Shown here: piece by piece, positions 37,817-45,908 of the stretch
How the letters are laid out: each line of letters starts with the position of its first letter
How positions within the stretch are numbered: position 1 is the stretch's first letter
Origin: Pseudomonadota bacterium
GTDB taxonomy: Bacteria; Pseudomonadota; Alphaproteobacteria; Rhizobiales; Xanthobacteraceae
NCBI GenBank assembly: GCA_023435725.1
Contig: JAEYRD010000201.1
Span: forward strand, 1-64,000
DNA length: 64,000 bases
Direction of reading: 5' to 3'
Program-made: the position numbers and the translations under genes
Notes under the pieces: generated by a model
Databases searched by the model: none
Told to the model about the DNA's origin: nothing
Seen by the model: only the letters and a program-made list of their open reading frames with translations

Positions 37817-38053
37817 ATGACGATCTTCCAACTGAGCCTGAAGTCGCTCGCAATCACCTTCGCGGTGGCAGCGGTGGCCAGCGCCGCGCTGCTGCTCTGC
37901 CGTCCACAGCCGATTGAGAGTGCTGTCCTCGGTGCGGATTGGAAATGCACCCAGACCGCATTCGTGCTCACGACCTGCGCCCCGCGGGCCGATCACGCGA
38001 TCCCGGCGGTCGAAACCTTGCGCAAGGATGCGATCCCACCGTCCCGAGGCTGA
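37817..38053 (+). CDS. Small exported or membrane-anchored hypothetical protein (78 aa)
   Basis: A 78-residue protein with one hydrophobic segment at about 10-27 (SLAITFAVAAVASAALLLC). The mature part has two cysteines, in DWKCTQTAFVLTTCAP, then a basic tail. Starting at ATG 37817 the N-terminus is short and signal-like. The longer open frame upstream has no such character. Function unknown. Confidence 0.6.
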   Translation: MTIFQLSLKSLAITFAVAAVASAALLLCRPQPIESAVLGADWKCTQTAFVLTTCAPRADHAIPAVETLRKDAIPPSRG

Positions 38054-38129
38054 ACTGGAGAGCGTGCGCGGGATGTGACGCCACGTCGCAGAGGTGGTAA
38101 AGCCATCTCGCCCGCGCGACCAGGTGGCC

Positions 38130-38372
38130 ATGCCCAAGCCCGAGTCCAGACCCAAGCTCAAGTCCGAGCCCGAACCGGGCGAGGCGCCCAAATCCCCTCC
38201 GAAGCCTCAATCTGGTGACAACCGCCGCGGCGCGATCGCCGGCTTGATTATCGCCATTGTGATCCTCGGCGTGGGCTGGTGGCTCGCCCGCAACCTCACC
38301 GCCGCCAGCAAGATGCAGGACTGCCTGATGTCGGGGCGGACCAACTGCAACGTGATCGAGCCGGCCCGCTAG
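38130..38372 (+). CDS. Small single-span membrane protein with Pro/Lys-rich N-terminus (80 aa)
   Basis: From ATG 38130 (AGGTGG just upstream) the protein has a polar N-terminus full of Lys, Pro and Glu. One membrane segment, AIAGLIIAIVILGVGWWLA, is followed by a short C-terminal tail, LMSGRTNCNVIEPAR, with two cysteines. GTG 38094 is an alternative start adding 12 residues. It is a typical genus-level hypothetical with no known role. Confidence 0.6.
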   Translation: MPKPESRPKLKSEPEPGEAPKSPPKPQSGDNRRGAIAGLIIAIVILGVGWWLARNLTAASKMQDCLMSGRTNCNVIEPAR

Positions 38373-38547
38373 AGGAGGTCGAGCCGCGGTCCCTGCGGAC
38401 GAAAAATTGCCGTGATCTTAAACATTTGTAACGGGACTTAGCTGACCAAAGCAGGTCAGTTATGTCAGCCGGCATCAGCCATGCGCGGTCCGAATCGTCT
38501 ATCGCGCAAGGACCACGGCAATCGAGAGAGTAGGGGGTCAAGCACGC

Positions 38548-39324
38548 ATGAGTGCGTCCAGCCGCATGAAGATCATCATTCCCTTGGTTTCGGCCATGTC
38601 ACTGCTCGCCGTCCCGGCGCTAGCTCAGGACGCGTTGCCGCCAAGGCCCCAGGGCCAGCCGCCGGCGGGGCCCGGCGCAGGCGCGCCGCCCCCGCCCAAT
38701 CAGAACATACGCAGGGGCCCGCCACCGCAGCAGGCGGCCCGGCCCGCGCCGCCGGTCGGCGGCCAGCCGCACGCAGGTCCCGGTCCCGGCCCCCACGCTG
38801 CCGGCGGTCCTCCGCCCGGCCGCTATATGGCCCGCGGTCCCGCACCGGCGCGCGACTGGGGCGGACACGCCTATCGCGGCAACCTCGCCTGGGATGGCGG
38901 GCGCTGGCGTCATGAGGTCCACAACGGCCGTCGCGGCTGGTGGTGGGACGTTGGCGGCGTCTGGTATTATTATCCGCAGCGGATGGATGGCCCGCCCGCC
39001 TACATCTCGGAGGACTATATCGACGACGTGCCGGTGGCCTATGCCCCGCCGCCGGTCGCCTACGAACCGCCGCCGCCACCCCCGCCGCCGGTTGACCCCG
39101 GCGCAAGCGCGCTCGGCGGCGCCATCGTCGGCGGCGTGCTCGGCGGTCTGATCTCGGGCAACGCAACCGGTGCGGCAGCAGGTGCGGTCCTCGGTGGCGC
39201 GACCGGCGCGATCGCCGGCGCTACGGCTGCCTCGCGCCCCGGCTACTATCTGGCCCAGGGCAACTGCTACTACCGCTATCCGAGCGGCCAGTATGTGCAG
39301 GCCGATCCCCGGGCGTGTTACTGA
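38548..39324 (+). CDS. Secreted Pro-rich, glycine-zipper envelope protein
   Basis: A 258-residue protein. Residues 1-27 are a signal peptide (ending VPALAQ). Then comes a long Pro/Gly/Ala-rich region to about 95, a tryptophan- and tyrosine-rich patch WWWDVGGVWYYYPQR, a run of prolines, and a glycine zipper of the form G-x-x-x-G from GGAIVGGVLGGLISG to about residue 230. The C-terminus CYYRYPSGQYVQADPRACY carries two cysteines. Glycine zippers often insert in or lie along the outer membrane. Function unknown. A strong intrinsic terminator follows. Confidence 0.75.
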   Translation: MSASSRMKIIIPLVSAMSLLAVPALAQDALPPRPQGQPPAGPGAGAPPPPNQNIRRGPPPQQAARPAPPVGGQPHAGPGPGPHAAGGPPPGRYMARGPAPARDWGGHAYRGNLAWDGGRWRHEVHNGRRGWWWDVGGVWYYYPQRMDGPPAYISEDYIDDVPVAYAPPPVAYEPPPPPPPPVDPGASALGGAIVGGVLGGLISGNATGAAAGAVLGGATGAIAGATAASRPGYYLAQGNCYYRYPSGQYVQADPRACY

Positions 39325-39347
39325 GTCTCGAAGCAATATCTAAAGCG

Positions 39348-39380
39348 AAGAGGCGGGCTCAGGCCCGCCTCTTTCGTTTT
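39348..39380 (+). terminator. Intrinsic terminator after the glycine-zipper gene
   Basis: An 11-bp perfect stem, AAGAGGCGGGC at 39348-39358 with its complement at 39363-39373 and a TCAG loop, is followed by TTCGTTTT. This is the clearest Rho-independent terminator in the window. It could serve the convergent small gene at 39411-39572 as well. Confidence 0.85.
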
Positions 39381-39410
39381 GGGCGGGCCGTCGACTGATG
39401 GAATCGCGCG

Positions 39411-39572
39411 TCAGGACACGAGCCAAGTGAAGAATGCGATCGCCGCCCAGACCAAGCCTGTGATCCAGGCCAGCATCACGGTGCCGATCGTCGCGAGAAG
39501 AACGACGCCGAACAGGCCGGATCGTTCTCGCTGTGCGGGGACGTGAGCCTCGGTTGCTGCTTCCTGCGTCAT
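39411..39572 (-). CDS. Small single-span membrane protein (53 aa), paralogue of the 21990-22211 gene
   Basis: From ATG 39572 it encodes MTQEAATEAHVPAQRERSG and then one hydrophobic segment ending MLAWITGLVWAAIAFFTWLV. The last 36 residues align without gaps to the 73-residue protein near 22 kb. The frame is open 28 codons upstream, but those residues are unlike protein. Function unknown. No strong ribosome-binding site is visible. Confidence 0.6.
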   Translation of the reverse strand: MTQEAATEAHVPAQRERSGLFGVVLLATIGTVMLAWITGLVWAAIAFFTWLVS

Positions 39573-39764
39573 GACGGCCACCCACGCTTTCTCGCGCCTT
39601 TGGGAGCGGGTTGAGAGCCTGTTTAGCGGAGACGCCGGGCTGCGGCTGTGACGCAATTCACAGATGCGCCAGAATGAGCGAAAGCAGCAGGGAAACTACC
39701 CCGCATTCATACGGACGAAATTGCCATCCGCTTGTCCGGATCGGCCGGGTAGGGTGCTGGCCGC

Positions 39765-39914
39765 ATGTGCACCAAGTTCGATCCACAGCGCGAAGCCGAG
39801 GCCGCAATGAAGCGGGCCGCGGCCGCCGAAGGCGCCGACCGGCAGCGACTCATTCAACTGGCCCTGGCGTGGCATGAACTCGCCCGTGATCGACGCGCCG
39901 AGCGGACGGACTGA
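39765..39914 (+). CDS. Short helical hypothetical protein (49 aa)
   Basis: A 49-residue frame below common gene-finder length: ATG 39765, TGA 39912-39914. It reads as one helix rich in Ala, Arg and Glu, containing KRAAAAEGADRQRLIQ and ALAWHELARDRRAERTD. The pattern of an ER-x2-A-x2-W-x-x-LA helix is one I associate with small Bradyrhizobium hypotheticals, from memory. An AGGG lies upstream, though at long spacing. Confidence 0.5.
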   Translation: MCTKFDPQREAEAAMKRAAAAEGADRQRLIQLALAWHELARDRRAERTD

Positions 39915-40261
39915 GCGCATTTTCCGGGAGATCTCGGGTTGTCGCGCCGCCTCGATCGATGCCTACCTGCTCCGGCTCGCGCTCGTGCCGCTGAATCCAT
40001 CAGCGCTTCGACCAAGGGAAACTCGGCATTAAGAAATACTCGGGGTCATCCTTTGCGGGCACGATTCGTGCTGTGCGAACGAAGCGGAGTCGGAACGTGA
40101 ACAAGCGAGTCCTTGCAGCACAGGGCGAGCGAGATCTGTTCCTGTCGCGCGCGTGCAAAACCTGCAACGATGCGACGCAAAGTCAGCTGCTCCTCTGTCG
40201 CAATAAGCCTTTGACTGTTGCGTGACATTGCGCCGCTTCAGGAGCATCTCGAGCTGAAGGC
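39915..40261. other. Intergenic region before tRNA-Arg; at most one doubtful short frame
   Basis: A minus-strand frame at 40046-40228 (60 residues, with TEEQLTLRRIVAGFARARQ) has some helical character but no clear ribosome-binding site and overlaps other open frames, so it is not called. No other structure stands out. Confidence 0.35.
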
Positions 40262-40338
40262 TGGCGATCCCGGCAGGACTCGAACCTGCAACCCGCGGAG
40301 TAGAAATCCGCTACTCTATCCAGTTGAGCTACGGGACC
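40262..40338 (-). tRNA. tRNA-Arg (anticodon TCT)
   Basis: Read on the minus strand, GGTCCCG pairs with CGGGATC (one G-U). The D-arm is AGCTCAACTGGATAGAGT. The anticodon stem GCGGA/TCCGC holds the loop TTTCTAC with anticodon TCT, and the T-loop is GGTTCGAATCC. The 3' CCA is encoded (complement of 40262-40264). Confidence 0.95.
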
Positions 40339-40703
40339 GTACCTGGGCCGGCCTCGGCTACCGCCCGCCGGTCTTCTACCATTGCACATATGAAAAATCC
40401 TCAAGCGCGCCAAGCCTGAACCGAACCGTTTTCCCACCGGAAGCGACAAAGCGGAGCGGCGGAGTGCGTTTGACCGGGGTCTGCGGCGCGGCGGCCGGCC
40501 GTGTTGCACCCGGGACATGCTTTGCCGGTACATCTTTTCCTCTGCCGCCGCGCTGATGCGGCGGTCTTTGGCGGCTTTGGGCTTGCCTTGCCATGGCGAA
40601 TGCGACGATTTGCACCTCTGGTTCCATCGCCTTGAGTCCGTCACCTTTCCGCGCACTTCAATGCTGCCCGCGGCGTTCGTCCGCGATTTCCGGGAGTCCA
40701 TTC
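40339..40703. promoter_or_regulatory. Divergent intergenic region between tRNA-Arg and the A2M operon
   Basis: These 365 bases hold no convincing gene. A 7-bp GC stem, CCGCCGC at 40545-40551 and GCGGCGG at 40558-40564, is followed by TCTTT. The promoters of tRNA-Arg (leftward) and the A2M-pbpC operon (rightward) should lie here. Confidence 0.4.
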
Positions 40704-43700
40704 ATGATCGGTCTGGTTCGCGCCGTCACACTCTGCGCCACGCTGGCGTTCGGCCTTGCGGCTGCGCAAGGAGCGGACAAGGCCTTCAGGCGCGACGATC
40801 TCGCCGATTCCGCGATCAAGCTGGAGGCCCAGATCAAGAGCGAGGCGGGGCCGGTCGCCAAGACCGGCGCGACGCTGCGCACCGACGCCGACGCCGCCTT
40901 CCGGCGTAGCGATTTCCGCACCGGTCTGTCCGTCCTCGGCCAGATCGCGGCGACCACACCCGAGGATGCCGGCAACTGGCTGCGGCTCGCCAAGGTCATC
41001 TTCCAGATATCGCCCAAGAGCTCCAGCGAGCAGACGTTCCTCCTGGAGCGCGCCTCGACCGCCGCCTACATCGCTTACATGCGCGCCGGTAATGCGGGCG
41101 AGGAGGCCGATTCGCTCGCAGTGCTCGGCAAGTCGCTGGCCGAACGCAAGCTGTGGCGGCCGGCGCTGGACGCGCTGCGGCTGTCGCTGGACATGCGCGA
41201 GGTCGCCGATGTCCGCGGACAATATGAGAGGATGCGCGACGAGCACGGCTTCCGGCTGCTCGACTACACCGTGGACTCGGACTCGGCGAGCCCGCGCGCC
41301 TGCTTCCAGTTCTCGGAAGAACTCGCCAAGCGCACCGATTTCGCGCCGTTCCTGGCGCTCGCAGGCCAGGACAAGCCGGCGCTGTCGGCCGAGGGCAAGC
41401 AGCTCTGCGTCGACGGGCTGAAGCACGGCGAGCGCTACAACATCAACCTGCGCGCCGGCCTGCCGTCCACCGTGAAGGAGGGCCTGCCGAAATCCGCCGA
41501 GTTCAACATCTATGTGCGTGACCGCAAGCCGTTCGTGCGCTTCACCAGTCGCGCCTATGTGCTGCCGAGGACCGGGCAGCGCGGCATTCCCGTGGTCAGC
41601 GTCAACACGCCCGCGGTCAACATCAACGTGTTCCGGATCGGCGACCGCAATCTGATCAACACGGTGGTGGACAGCGACTTCCAGAAGACGTTGTCGAAGT
41701 ACCAGCTCAGCGATCTCGGTGGCGAGCGCGGCATGAAGGTCTGGTCCGGCGAGCTCGCGACCGCGATGACGCTGAACCAGGACGTCACCACCGCTTTCCC
41801 GGTCGACCAAGCCCTCGGAGAGCTCCAGCCCGGCGTCTATGTGATGACGGCCGCGGCCAAGGGACCCGGCTCTGATGATGACTACCAGCTCGCCACGCAA
41901 TGGTTCATCGTCTCCGATCTCGGCGTGTCGGCCTATTCCGGCAACGACGGCATCCACGTCTTCGTCAACTCGCTGGCGTCGACCGATCCAGTGGGCAAGG
42001 CCGAGGTACGGCTGGTTGCCCGCAACAACGAGATCCTAGCCACGCGCAAGACGGACGAGAGTGGTCACGTGCTGTTCGAGGCCGGGCTCGCGCGCGGCGA
42101 GGGCGGCCTGTCGCCGGCGCTGCTCACGGTCACCGGCGAGAAGGCTGACTATGCCTTTCTGAGTCTGAGGACCTCTGCCTTCGACCTGTCCGATCGTGGC
42201 GTCGCGGGCCGCGTCGTGCCGACGGGCGCAGACGCCTTCGTCTATGCCGAGCGAGGCGTCTACCGTTCCAGCGAAACCGTCTATCTCACCGCGCTGCTCC
42301 GCGACGGGCAGGGCAATGCCGTCACCGGAGGGCCGCTGACCTTGGTGATCGAGCGTCCGGACGGCGTCGAATTCCGTCGCGCCGTGCTGGCCGACCAGGG
42401 CGCCGGCGGCCGCACGCTCGCCGTGCCGCTCAACTCGGCTGTCCCGACCGGGACGTGGCGGGTGCGCGCCTTCACCGACCCGAAGGGCTCTTCGGTCGGC
42501 GAGACCACTTTCATGGTCGAGGACTACGTCCCCGATAGGATCGAATTCGACTTGTCCGCCAAAGACAAGCTGATCAAAGCTAACGCTCCGGTGGAGCTTA
42601 AGGCGGACGGCCATTTCCTCTATGGCGCGCCCGCTTCCGGCCTCCAGCTCGAAGGTGACATGCTCATCGCGCCGGCTGCCGAGCGGCCGGGCTTTACCGG
42701 CTACCAGTTCGGCGTCGCCGACGAGGAGACCACCTCGAACGAGCGCACGCCGCTGGAGAACCTGCCGGAGGCCGACGCCAATGGCGTTGCGACCTTCCCG
42801 GTGACGCTGGACAAGCAGCCGGCCTCGACCCGCCCGCAGGAGGCGCAGATCTTCGTCCGCATGGTCGAGACCGGGGGGCGCGCCGTCGAGCGCAAGCTGG
42901 TGCTTCCGGTCGCACCCGCGGCCGCCATGATCGGCATCAAGCCGGTGTTCGGCGACAAGAACGTCGCCGAGGGCGACAAGGCCGAGTTCGACGTCGTGTT
43001 CGTCTCGCCCGAGGGCCAGACGCTTCGCCGCGACGGCCTGCGCTATGAGCTCCTGAAGATGGAGTCGCGCTACCAGTGGTATCGCCAGAACAATTACTGG
43101 GAGTATGAGCCGGTCAAGTCGACGTCGCGCGTCGCTGACGGGGATGTCGCAGTTGCGGCAGACAAGCCTTCGCGGATTTCGCTCACGCCTCAGCCTGGCC
43201 GCTACCGTCTCGACGTGAAGTCCAACGACGCGGACGGCCCGGTGACCTCGGTGCAGTTCGACGTCGGCTGGTACTCCGACGGCAGCGCCGACACACCGGA
43301 CCTGCTGGAGACCTCGATCGACAAGCCGCAATACGCCTCCGGCGACACCATGACGGTGTCGGTCAATGTCCGTAACCCCGGCAAGCTCACCGTCAACGTA
43401 CTCGGCGACCGCCTGCTGACGACGCAGACCATCGACGTCAAGGAAGGCTCCGCACAGGTGAAGCTCCCGGTCGGCAAGGACTGGGGCACTGGCGCCTATG
43501 TGGTGGCGACGCTGCGCCGTCCGCTCGATGCAGCCGCCCAGCGCATGCCGGGCCGGGCGATCGGCCTGAAATGGTTCGGCATCGACAAGCAGACCCGCAC
43601 GCTCGCCGTGAAGCTGGCGCCGCCGGCGCTGATCCGGCCGAACGCGATGCTGAAGATCCCGGTCAAGCTCGACGGGCTCAATCCGGGCGAGGACGCCAAG

Positions 43701-45908
43701 GTCGTCATCGCCGCGGTCGATGTCGGCATCCTCAACCTCACCAACTACAAGCCGCCGGCGCCGGATGATTACTATCTTGGCCAGCGCCGCCTGACCGCGG
43801 AGATCCGCGATCTCTACGGCCAGCTGATCGACGGCATGTCGGGCACCCGCGGCCAGATCAAGTCCGGCGGCGATGCCGGCGCGGCCGAGTTGCAGGGCTC
43901 GCCGCCGACGCAAAAGCCGCTCGCGCTCTATTCGGGCATCGTCACGGTCGCTGCCGACGGCACAGCGGAGGTGAGCTTCGACATCCCCGAGTTTGCCGGC
44001 ACCGCGCGCGTGATGGCGGTGGCGTGGACTGCGACCAAGCTTGGCCGTGCCAACACCGACGTCGTGATCCGCGATCCCGTGGTGCTGACGACGACCTTGC
44101 CGCGTTTCCTGCTCAACGGTGACCACGGCACGGCCAATCTGGAGATCGACAATGTCGAGGGCCAGGCCGGCGACTACGTGATCAACGTGAAGACGGGCGG
44201 TCCGGTGAAGATGACCGGCAATCCCGCGACGACGGTCAAGCTCGCCGCCAAGCAGCGCAATTCCTTCTCGCTGGCGCTCGACGCGACCGCGGCGGGGCAG
44301 GCGACGCTCGACGTCGACATCAAGGGGCCGAATGGTCTTGCGCTCGCGCGTCACTATGCGTTCGACGTCAAGGCCGCAACGCAGGTTCTGGCGCGACGCT
44401 CGATCCGTACCCTCGCGAAGGGCGAGAGCCTGACGCTGACCTCGGACATGTTCTCCGACCTCGTGCCGGGCACCGGCGGCGTCTCGGTCTCGGCGAGCCT
44501 GTCGACGGCGCTCGATGCTGCGACGATCCTCAAGGCGCTCGACCGCTATCCCTATGGCTGCTCGGAACAGATCACGAGCCGCGCCATGCCGCTGCTCTAT
44601 GTCAACGAGCTCGCGGCCGGCGCGCACCTTGCCATGGACACCGAGGTCGACCAGCGCATCCGCGATGCGATCGAGCGGCTGCTGGCGCGCCAGGGATCTA
44701 ACGGCTCGTTCGGCCTTTGGTCAGCGGGGGGCGACGACGCCTGGCTCGATGCCTATGTGACGGACTTCCTGACCCGTGCCCGCGAAAAGGGCTTCGTGGT
44801 GCCGGACGTGCTGTTCAAGAACGCGCTCGACCGCATCCGCAACTCGGTGGTGAACGGCAACGAGCCGGAGAAGGACGGCGGGCGCGATCTCGCCTACGGC
44901 CTCTACGTGCTCGCACGCAATGGCGCAGCGCCGATCGGCGATCTCCGCTATCTCGCCGACACCAAGCTCTCCAACCTCGCAACGCCGATTGCGAAGTCGC
45001 AGCTCGCGGCCGCACTGGCGCTGGTCGGCGACCGCAACCGCGCCGAACGCGTCTATGGTGCCGCGCTCGACAGCCTTGCGCCGAAGCCGGCGCTGGAATT
45101 CGGCCGCACCGACTACGGCTCGCAGCTCCGCGATGCCGCAGCACTGGTCTCGCTCGCGAGCGAAGGCAACGCACCGAAGGCGACGCTGACGCAGGCGGTG
45201 TCGCGGGTCGAGACCGCGCGAGGGCTCACGCCCTACACCTCCACGCAGGAGAATGCGTGGCTGGTGCTGGCGGCGCGGGCGCTCGCCAAGGAGAATCTCT
45301 CGATCGAGGTCGACGGCCAGCCGGTCAAGACTGCGCTCTATCGCAGCTACAAGGCCGCGACGCTGGAGGGCAAGCCGCTGAAGATCACCAATACCGGCGA
45401 TGCGCCGGTGCAGGCGGTGGTCTCGGTGTCCGGCTCGCCCGTCACGCCGGAGCCGGCGGCATCGGCCGGATTCAAGATCGAGCGCAACTACTTCACGCTC
45501 GACGGCAAGCCCGCCGATATCAGCAAGGTCAAGCAGAACGATCGCTTCGCCGTGGTGTTGAAGATTACGGAGGCAAAGCCCGAGTACGGCCACATCATGG
45601 TGTCGGACTATCTGCCGGCAGGACTCGAGATCGACAATCCGAAGCTGGTGTCGTCGGGTGACAGCGGCACGCTGGACTGGATCGAGGATGGCGAGGAGCC
45701 TGAAAATACCGAGTTCCGCGACGACCGCTTCACAGCGGCGGTCGACCGCGCCTCGGATTCCAAGGCGGTCTTCACCGTGGCCTATGTCGTGCGCGCGGTC
45801 TCGCCCGGCAAATACGTGCTGCCGCAGGCCTATGTCGAGGACATGTACAACCCCTCGCGCTACGGCCGCACCGGGACGGGCTCCGTCGAGGTGCGGGCAG
45901 CGAAGTGA
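40704..45908 (+). CDS. Bacterial alpha-2-macroglobulin family protein
   Basis: A 1734-residue protein from ATG 40704 (GGGAG seven bases upstream). A signal peptide (residues 1-20) leads to a periplasmic protein made of repeated macroglobulin domains. The thioester motif GCSEQ lies at about 1285-1289, with the reactive Cys1286, followed by the alpha-helical thioester domain and a C-terminal receptor-binding-like domain. No lipobox is seen, unlike E. coli YfhM. A2M proteins trap attacking proteases through the thioester and guard the envelope. The next gene is pbpC, overlapping by four bases, the same pairing as yfhM-pbpC in E. coli. PBP1C is thought to repair the wall when A2M has been engaged. 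Confidence 0.92.
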   Translation: MIGLVRAVTLCATLAFGLAAAQGADKAFRRDDLADSAIKLEAQIKSEAGPVAKTGATLRTDADAAFRRSDFRTGLSVLGQIAATTPEDAGNWLRLAKVIFQISPKSSSEQTFLLERASTAAYIAYMRAGNAGEEADSLAVLGKSLAERKLWRPALDALRLSLDMREVADVRGQYERMRDEHGFRLLDYTVDSDSASPRACFQFSEELAKRTDFAPFLALAGQDKPALSAEGKQLCVDGLKHGERYNINLRAGLPSTVKEGLPKSAEFNIYVRDRKPFVRFTSRAYVLPRTGQRGIPVVSVNTPAVNINVFRIGDRNLINTVVDSDFQKTLSKYQLSDLGGERGMKVWSGELATAMTLNQDVTTAFPVDQALGELQPGVYVMTAAAKGPGSDDDYQLATQWFIVSDLGVSAYSGNDGIHVFVNSLASTDPVGKAEVRLVARNNEILATRKTDESGHVLFEAGLARGEGGLSPALLTVTGEKADYAFLSLRTSAFDLSDRGVAGRVVPTGADAFVYAERGVYRSSETVYLTALLRDGQGNAVTGGPLTLVIERPDGVEFRRAVLADQGAGGRTLAVPLNSAVPTGTWRVRAFTDPKGSSVGETTFMVEDYVPDRIEFDLSAKDKLIKANAPVELKADGHFLYGAPASGLQLEGDMLIAPAAERPGFTGYQFGVADEETTSNERTPLENLPEADANGVATFPVTLDKQPASTRPQEAQIFVRMVETGGRAVERKLVLPVAPAAAMIGIKPVFGDKNVAEGDKAEFDVVFVSPEGQTLRRDGLRYELLKMESRYQWYRQNNYWEYEPVKSTSRVADGDVAVAADKPSRISLTPQPGRYRLDVKSNDADGPVTSVQFDVGWYSDGSADTPDLLETSIDKPQYASGDTMTVSVNVRNPGKLTVNVLGDRLLTTQTIDVKEGSAQVKLPVGKDWGTGAYVVATLRRPLDAAAQRMPGRAIGLKWFGIDKQTRTLAVKLAPPALIRPNAMLKIPVKLDGLNPGEDAKVVIAAVDVGILNLTNYKPPAPDDYYLGQRRLTAEIRDLYGQLIDGMSGTRGQIKSGGDAGAAELQGSPPTQKPLALYSGIVTVAADGTAEVSFDIPEFAGTARVMAVAWTATKLGRANTDVVIRDPVVLTTTLPRFLLNGDHGTANLEIDNVEGQAGDYVINVKTGGPVKMTGNPATTVKLAAKQRNSFSLALDATAAGQATLDVDIKGPNGLALARHYAFDVKAATQVLARRSIRTLAKGESLTLTSDMFSDLVPGTGGVSVSASLSTALDAATILKALDRYPYGCSEQITSRAMPLLYVNELAAGAHLAMDTEVDQRIRDAIERLLARQGSNGSFGLWSAGGDDAWLDAYVTDFLTRAREKGFVVPDVLFKNALDRIRNSVVNGNEPEKDGGRDLAYGLYVLARNGAAPIGDLRYLADTKLSNLATPIAKSQLAAALALVGDRNRAERVYGAALDSLAPKPALEFGRTDYGSQLRDAAALVSLASEGNAPKATLTQAVSRVETARGLTPYTSTQENAWLVLAARALAKENLSIEVDGQPVKTALYRSYKAATLEGKPLKITNTGDAPVQAVVSVSGSPVTPEPAASAGFKIERNYFTLDGKPADISKVKQNDRFAVVLKITEAKPEYGHIMVSDYLPAGLEIDNPKLVSSGDSGTLDWIEDGEEPENTEFRDDRFTAAVDRASDSKAVFTVAYVVRAVSPGKYVLPQAYVEDMYNPSRYGRTGTGSVEVRAAK

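Noticed and set aside
40046..40228. 60-codon minus-strand frame before tRNA-Arg
   Set aside because: Some helical character but competing frames and no start signal.
42036..44627. 863-codon open frame on the minus strand inside the A2M gene
   Set aside because: Arg/His/Gly-rich shadow frame of a high-GC gene; the plus strand has clear A2M domains and the thioester motif.
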